The notes under the pieces are model-generated. The model was not told the DNA's origin. It did no database searches and saw only the letters and a list, made by a program, of their open reading frames with translations. Shown here piece after piece: positions 55,554 to 64,000 of a stretch of 64,000 nucleotides of DNA; the stretch's first letter is position 1; the number at the start of each line of letters is the position of its first letter. The DNA is from Pardosa pseudoannulata (taxonomy: Eukaryota; Arthropoda; Arachnida; Araneae; Lycosidae): NCBI GenBank assembly GCA_032207245.1, contig CM063502.1, positions 49,361,404 through 49,425,403 of the forward strand, read 5' to 3'. The position numbers and the translations under genes were made by a program.

Positions 55554-57591
55554 TCTTTCTGCATCAACATTGCACTTTGCATTATCAACTTGTATGGAAC
55601 GCTATATAAAGTTTTGAACTCCCATAGAGACTTCGATGTAAAAGAAGATTTGTATATAACAGTTTGTTGAAAATTATTTAAAAATAGATTTCAGTACTTC
55701 ATTTAGGACTATCATGTGATACTCAGGGGAACGAGAAGATTAAATACGTAGTGGCTTGTGGAATATATGATAAAATTAATTTCTGAGTGTTAAAGAATCT
55801 GAAGATTCAAGGCAACAGCAGAGAGTCTATGGCCAATCTAATTAAAATGTTACTTTTTATTTACACATTAAGTTCACAAGCGCATTATGAGGCAATAATG
55901 GCATCATCATGTTGTTTAAGATAAAATCACTAATTGAATATTTTCTCTTGCTTGTTAATGAAAACTAAACTTCTTTTAATAATCTTCAAACACAAGTAAG
56001 AATAAATTGCTAGTAATATTAAGTAGGAATGTCAAGTATGAAATTTTCAGAAAGTGAAGCATTATTTAAGAACTTCAACTATCCATATTTATGATGAATA
56101 CCAAATCCTATTCAAGTAGGTAGAGTTTGTTTTTATATCAATAAATATAACTTAAGTATTTTTTTGACATTTTTTACAATTACTTCCTTTAATAAAATAC
56201 CAAGAAACTGCATTTATAAGATATTTCATTTTCAGATTTAAAATAAGAATCGTGTTATTACCTGTAGTGCTAATTTAGGATAATAACGCGATACTTACTT
56301 TAATGTAAAATATTTTTTATTGTAGATTTTATCAGATTGTTTTTTTATGTGGAGTAATTTATAACACTGAAGAGCAAAAATCAGTGATTACAAGGTTTTG
56401 TCTTTGTTGTATTTTTATACAACTGCATTCTTATTCGCATTATTATAAGGGAATGCGGATTACAATTTATAATTTACTTTTCTACCTTTTGGTTCTGCTA
56501 ATATATATAAACGACTATTTTGGAGTTGGACTCCTTATTGGAGGTAGTCATAGAGAGACTCAAATGCGCATCCATCTATTTCGATATATTTTTAAACTTT
56601 CACATTGCATACTTGTACATTTTTAATAAGCTAACCTGTAACATTGGCTACAAATTTATATAATAGAAATATGGCCATATTTCGCGAATGCGCAGTAAGA
56701 TATTTTCCTTTACATACTAGTGTCTGGTCGCCAATTCAATATTCTAGAACTTAGTTTGCACCAATATAGTCCTCTTGAAAAGTTACATTTCTTTATGTAA
56801 ATTTCGTGAGCTATTAATATAAATTTTGAGAATTATAAAGAAAAAATCGTAATTAATTTAAAATGTCTATTTTTAATTTTTGAATGTATGATCTATGTTT
56901 TCAAAAAACCTTACTATCATTGCCAGTGGTCAGATAAGCATTACTCAAAATTTACAAATAATTTCCAACTATTTATGATAAGGGTTTCTCAAAAATATTA
57001 TTTCTTTTTCATAATTAGGCTGTTCCCTTAATTTACAAGTCCCACAAAAGAAAAGAGAGAGTGAGTGAGAGTGAATATTCACTGATAGTACTAGCGGTTA
57101 GCTTAACTAAGAATCTTATATAGAGTATCTTTACTTAGCGTTGTAGCATGAGATGTAGCTTTTTTTTCTTTGTTCATTTTTTTTTAGAATTGTACAGTAC
57201 CAAGATGTATTTATTATAGATCACATCTTTCAGAAACAATCCATTTGTTCATTGATGTTTGTAGGTACTGACGATGAGATATAACATCATTAAATCTTTA
57301 TTTATAATTCTATTTTTTGATATTTTATTTCTATTACTCAGCTTTTGCTATATACTTCTTGAAAATTGCTAAGGAATAGAGACACTGTTTGCAATAGCTA
57401 TAATGTTACACTGATTTTCTAAATGGTACAGATTTCATAAAATTTTCCTATGAAATATTTTGGATTCGTAGTTTTTTTCTGATGGAACAATGAGATATTT
57501 CAGTAAGGAATATGCACTACTATGTCACTACTGAAAATTTTGCATTTATAATTTATGCTTTATACTAAACTATTGGGTCTTTCTGGAATAA
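55554..57591. other. No recognised feature
   Basis: AT-rich. A patch near 56670-56700 (TTTCGCGAATGCGCAGTAAG) resembles NRF1-type promoter motifs but is a single weak match. Confidence 0.35.
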
Positions 57592-57764
57592 GCCAATGGC
57601 CGAATGGTAGAGCGCTGCTGTTCGGTTCTGGAATTCGCGGGTTTGAATACACTGCAAGCATTCGTAGTCGTTTGGAATCCCCTTTAAGGAGTAGGTACCG
57701 GTCTCATTCGGCCATGTGAGCCAAACAGTAGATCGTAGTGCTTCAAACCAAACCAAACCAAACC
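57592..57764 (+). mobile_element. Diverged full-length SINE
   Basis: Head GCCAATGGCCGAATGGTAGA, B-box CGCGGGTTTGAATACAC, body and CCAAACCAAACCAAACC tail. It differs from the other copies in head and middle, so it is an older copy or a subfamily. No clean TSD. Confidence 0.8.
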
Positions 57765-58908
57765 TTGAGGAATATTGATCCACTCTTCTTTGAAGGCGTT
57801 TTATAATTCTTGATCGGTTTACTTGTGTGTTTAGAAACACGTCTGGTACACTCTTGTAATATATCTACTCCAATGACACTCTTGCCTTAGCAAAACTAAC
57901 TTTGGATATGTCAGGAAATCTACAAATGAAAATCAGGATGACACATTTTACAAACAAAATTTAAGAAAATGTTTATAATGTATGTTTACAATTAAATGTT
58001 TATAATTAAATGTATGCTTACAAGGTAGTTGTGAGGTGTCGAAGTTAAAATTTTATGCATAATTATGTTCACGAAACTGTCCAAATACATTGTATTAGAA
58101 ATATTTTGTAAACCATGCTCACTCTTGGGTAAACGACTTTAATATATTTTAAAAATATTGGACTAAAAATATTTGAATAAGTTATAAGGAGTTGAAAATT
58201 ATTTTAAATTAAAATACATTTAAATAGAATTTATATTTTCAAATATTCTTTAAATTAAATTATAAGATGCAAAACAATCAGTTTTTATTATAATACTTAA
58301 AATAAAAAAGCGTATCACGCTTCCTTAAAATTAAAATCTATTTCTTTTCTAGCCTTTCTTTATGTACTGTTAATAAAACTAAAGAATTACCAAATTATGT
58401 GGTAAAAATAACCCACCTGTTGTTTTTCCAGCATTTGTTTTATGTTTATAATGCCAGTGGCTGTATCAGTATCTTTGCGGATCTAATGTCTCATAAAATA
58501 TCTAATATTCCCAGCTATGATAAAAAAAGTCTTCCCTTGCTAACTGATAAATATTCCTCCTTTTAAAATTATCTTACCTGTTTTCATTCATTTGACCTAA
58601 GTACGACTGAATTATCGAATTTCAATTCTTTTCAAGATAAAGTTTTTAACTGCAGAGCGAATAAGCACGATTTTTGATAAAGCTGTTGGTTTAGAGTGAG
58701 CCATCTTGGATTATTTTTACTCTGCAGAATTCAGCAAATACAGACTAATACTTACTCATTTAATTATAATAATGGTATCATTTAAAAATATGATACATTT
58801 CGGAAACTTTGATTTATCTATCCTAATCCTGAGACAGATTTAGAAGCAACTATCAACCAACCATTTCTCTTACTTTAGATAAGGAACAGTGCACACGAAC
58901 GCAATGGT

Positions 58909-59478
58909 ACGTTTAAGGATTCCTTCAACTTTTATAATTATTTTTATAATTTAAGATTTATTTGCTTGAAAATGTATTATGTCATTAGAAGTATAATTAT
59001 GTAAAAAACTGCTCAACTTATAAAGTAAAATAATAATAATTTACTAAGCTATTATTTGTTTGAAAATGAACTTTATTAAAAATAATAATGTGAATTATTT
59101 TATACATTATATGTGCTTTTTTATTTATAACATACATTTTAGACATTAGAATAAAATTTAGCTCATATCATAAACATTAGAGGGAAATCTGAAATAATGA
59201 ATAATAATGGAAATATGCATTTTTTTTACAATCTTTACAAGTTTTTTTTAAAATTAAAATGAGTAAAATTTGCTATTTGAAACATATTAATTCCCACTAA
59301 CTTCTTTTGTATAAGTTACATGATAAATAAATGTTAAATTTAAAAAATATGGCTGTTAGAAATGCACGTGGAATGTTTGAAATAATAGTACAGAACAAAT
59401 ATTTAGTCGAAAAATATTTAAAACTATTAGTAATAGTTGGAGTATATTGTTAATAATTCTGTTCATTATACGATGATA
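58909..59478 (+). repeat. Dispersed repeat X
   Basis: Plus-strand copy of the repeat at 22776-23353: from GTTTAAGGATTCCTTCAACT to TTAATAATTCTGTTCATTA. Substitutions and small indels separate the copies. Confidence 0.75.
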
Positions 59479-59526
59479 AATAAAAACAACAATTTTTATC
59501 ATTTATTCTTGGTTTTATTTCGTTTT

Positions 59527-60152
59527 TTAACTCTAGATTTACGGATGTTGATTATATACCTATTTTTACTGAAGTGAGCCAGTTTGACTCGTACAATAAA
59601 ATTGAAGTTTTTTGCAAAGAAAATAGTTCCAAATTAATTTAAATAAAATGTTTATTATAAAAAAATCACGGAAAACATTTTTTACATATAAAATCTGTTT
59701 TTGAAACACATTTTCCGCAAACATTTCTATTAAATTTAGCACAATGGTTTCTACATCTGTTTCTTTTGCATGATTGTTGAACTTGACAATTCTTCCTTGC
59801 GTCAGTAGCATGAATTTCTGTCATTGGAATGGAAGTGTTCTCGACTTCTTCTCTATATTTACTTTATACTATACTTTATACTTTATATTTACTTTATACA
59901 ATATTTATTACTATATTTATTTATTTTCATATACATTCTATGAGTAAAATTGGCTCACAAGTGTGAAATTAGGTATACCACATTTGATAATGCGAAATGA
60001 AGGTGTCTGCGGGGAAGAGGAATGAAAATTTACATATATTTTATTACTTAACTAAAAACTAACGTATGTTTTTGAAAAGTGATATTAAAGTTATATAGTG
60101 ATCCAGTTTTTAATGAGTCAATTTGGCTCGGTCCTTAAATCTAGTGTTAATG
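59527..60152. mobile_element. piggyBac-type deletion derivative (family 1) with transposase tail
   Basis: TTAA at both edges. Left end CTCTAGATTTACGGATGTTG; right end inverted CACTAGATTTAAGGACCGAG. About 620 bp. It keeps the last part of a transposase frame on the minus strand (59666-59860). Sister of 8347-8972. Confidence 0.82.
59666..59860 (-). pseudogene. piggyBac transposase C-terminal Cys-rich fragment
   Basis: The minus-strand frame ends CKRNRCRNHCAKFNRNVCGK followed by CVSKTDFICKKCFP and a stop (59666-59668). The closely spaced Cys and His pairs match the C-terminal cysteine-rich domain of piggyBac transposases. The catalytic region is missing. Confidence 0.72.
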
Positions 60153-60540
60153 AGATGTAAATATCAAATTATCATCTGCATTTCATTCAGCTAAAACTCC
60201 ACATTTGCCTTAAGGTGATAGGGTACGGGTCATATAGGATTCCTCAAGTTCCGTAATAAGCTGTAGGGGAAAATACTCTTTCTTGGTTGTTTGTTTTTAA
60301 AGATTTCTTCAAACAATTTTTACCACGTGATAGAGGAGTTAAAATTTGTAAGAAATTTTGATTTAGGTTTCTTTGAAAGGAAATAATGGCATTCTATTGT
60401 AGATTTTAAAAAAGGAATACACGTTACTCCTGAAAACTTTTCTCTCTATCACATGGTAAAATATGTTTAGAGGAACCTTTAAATGCAAACTTCCAAAAAA
60501 GTAGAATATCTTTAAATATATATTTACATGCAGCTAGAAT

Positions 60541-60665
60541 AATCCAATATGGCCGGTAACCAACTACCTTTCTGTTTTTCGAAAATAATCTCTCAATACC
60601 TAAATTGGTATTCAGAGATTATTAAAAAAACAGAAATCTAATTGCTTACCGGCTATATTGGATTT
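60541..60665. repeat. Hairpin MITE just upstream of gene B exon 1
   Basis: The left arm starts AATCCAATATGGCCGGTAA and reaches AATCTCTCAATACC. The right arm is its near-complement, ending TTACCGGCTATATTGGATT, with only a few bases between arms (TAAATT). The whole 125-base unit is a near-perfect foldback about 70 bases before the splice acceptor of gene B coding exon 1. No target duplication is obvious. Confidence 0.75.
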
Positions 60666-60737
60666 TATCATTTCATAAAAAAAAATAAAATGGTGAGAAA
60701 TATACTAATATTGGTTTTCTTTTTGATTATTTAGGCA

Positions 60738-63688
<2,951 letters not shown>

Positions 63689-63910
63689 GTATTTTTCCAG
63701 TATATTTTTTAAATGTGTTTTAAATATATCAAAAAACATTTATTTTATTTGTTTTGCTTAACCCATTAAATCCTGAATAATTTATTGAATATATTCTAAA
63801 GAGGCAAAACATTATAAAAGTTTTGCAGTTTTAGTTATTTTAAAATTTTCTATACAAGGACTTGGCGATTCGTTCTATAACTTTGGTCGTAAGAAGAGCA
63901 TATATGAATC

Positions 63911-63926
63911 ATGTATATATGTATAT

Positions 63927-64000
<74 letters not shown>
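63911..64000. repeat. (TA)n microsatellite at window end
   Basis: Alternating TA to the last base; its true length is unknown. Confidence 0.93.

Noticed and set aside
56665..56705. NRF1-like promoter motif for the DRAM pair
   Set aside because: A single imperfect match without other promoter features; similar short matches occur near 12825 and 44080.

Overview
This is eukaryotic, strongly AT-rich DNA, probably from an arthropod and perhaps a chelicerate such as a spider. The evidence is split genes with long introns, tRNA-derived SINEs, many cut-and-paste DNA transposon remnants (TTAA-inserting piggyBac type, hAT, Tc1/mariner) and long TA/CA microsatellites. The taxon is inferred from repeat style and cannot be proved here.

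Two cellular genes can be reconstructed. Both encode multi-pass membrane proteins of the Frag1/DRAM/Sfk1 (DRAM/TMEM150) family and they lie head to head. Gene A is on the minus strand with six coding exons between 36243 and 21852; it looks complete at 269 aa. Gene B is on the plus strand with four coding exons between 60738 and 63688; its 3' end lies outside the window. Their first two coding exons have identical lengths (134 and 68 nt), all four shared intron phases agree (2, 1, 0, 1), and both have a splice-acceptor-like AG a few bases before the ATG. They are therefore diverged paralogs of one duplicated gene. About 24.5 kb separates the two start codons and should hold both promoters and any 5' UTR exons.

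The rest is transposon and repeat DNA. 1-9 kb: a diverged direct repeat, a Tc1-like transposase fossil carrying a tiny SINE insertion, SINEs, a hairpin MITE and a piggyBac-type deletion derivative. 10-20 kb: a SINE beside a CA/TA microsatellite, hAT-like ends, a tandem duplication in which only one copy has a SINE, repeats ending in a GGCGCCATCTAG motif, and a mariner-like MITE. 22-25 kb: gene A exons with piggyBac debris in the introns and a hAT element with a SINE inserted in its terminus. 31-34 kb (gene A intron 1): three TTAA-flanked elements, one inserted into one copy of a tandem duplication so that its empty site survives beside it. 36-53 kb: microsatellite blocks up to about 0.5 kb, a recent-looking 286-bp duplication, a hAT element, a piggyBac-type element with a transposase tail, and a full SINE. 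53-64 kb: more TTAA elements, a second piggyBac tail and gene B.

The most distinctive signal is the variety of unrelated TTAA-flanked families (seven distinct termini in 64 kb) together with several insertions that can be read as before/after pairs. I did not find a bacterial-type operon, a CRISPR array or a recognisable new system.
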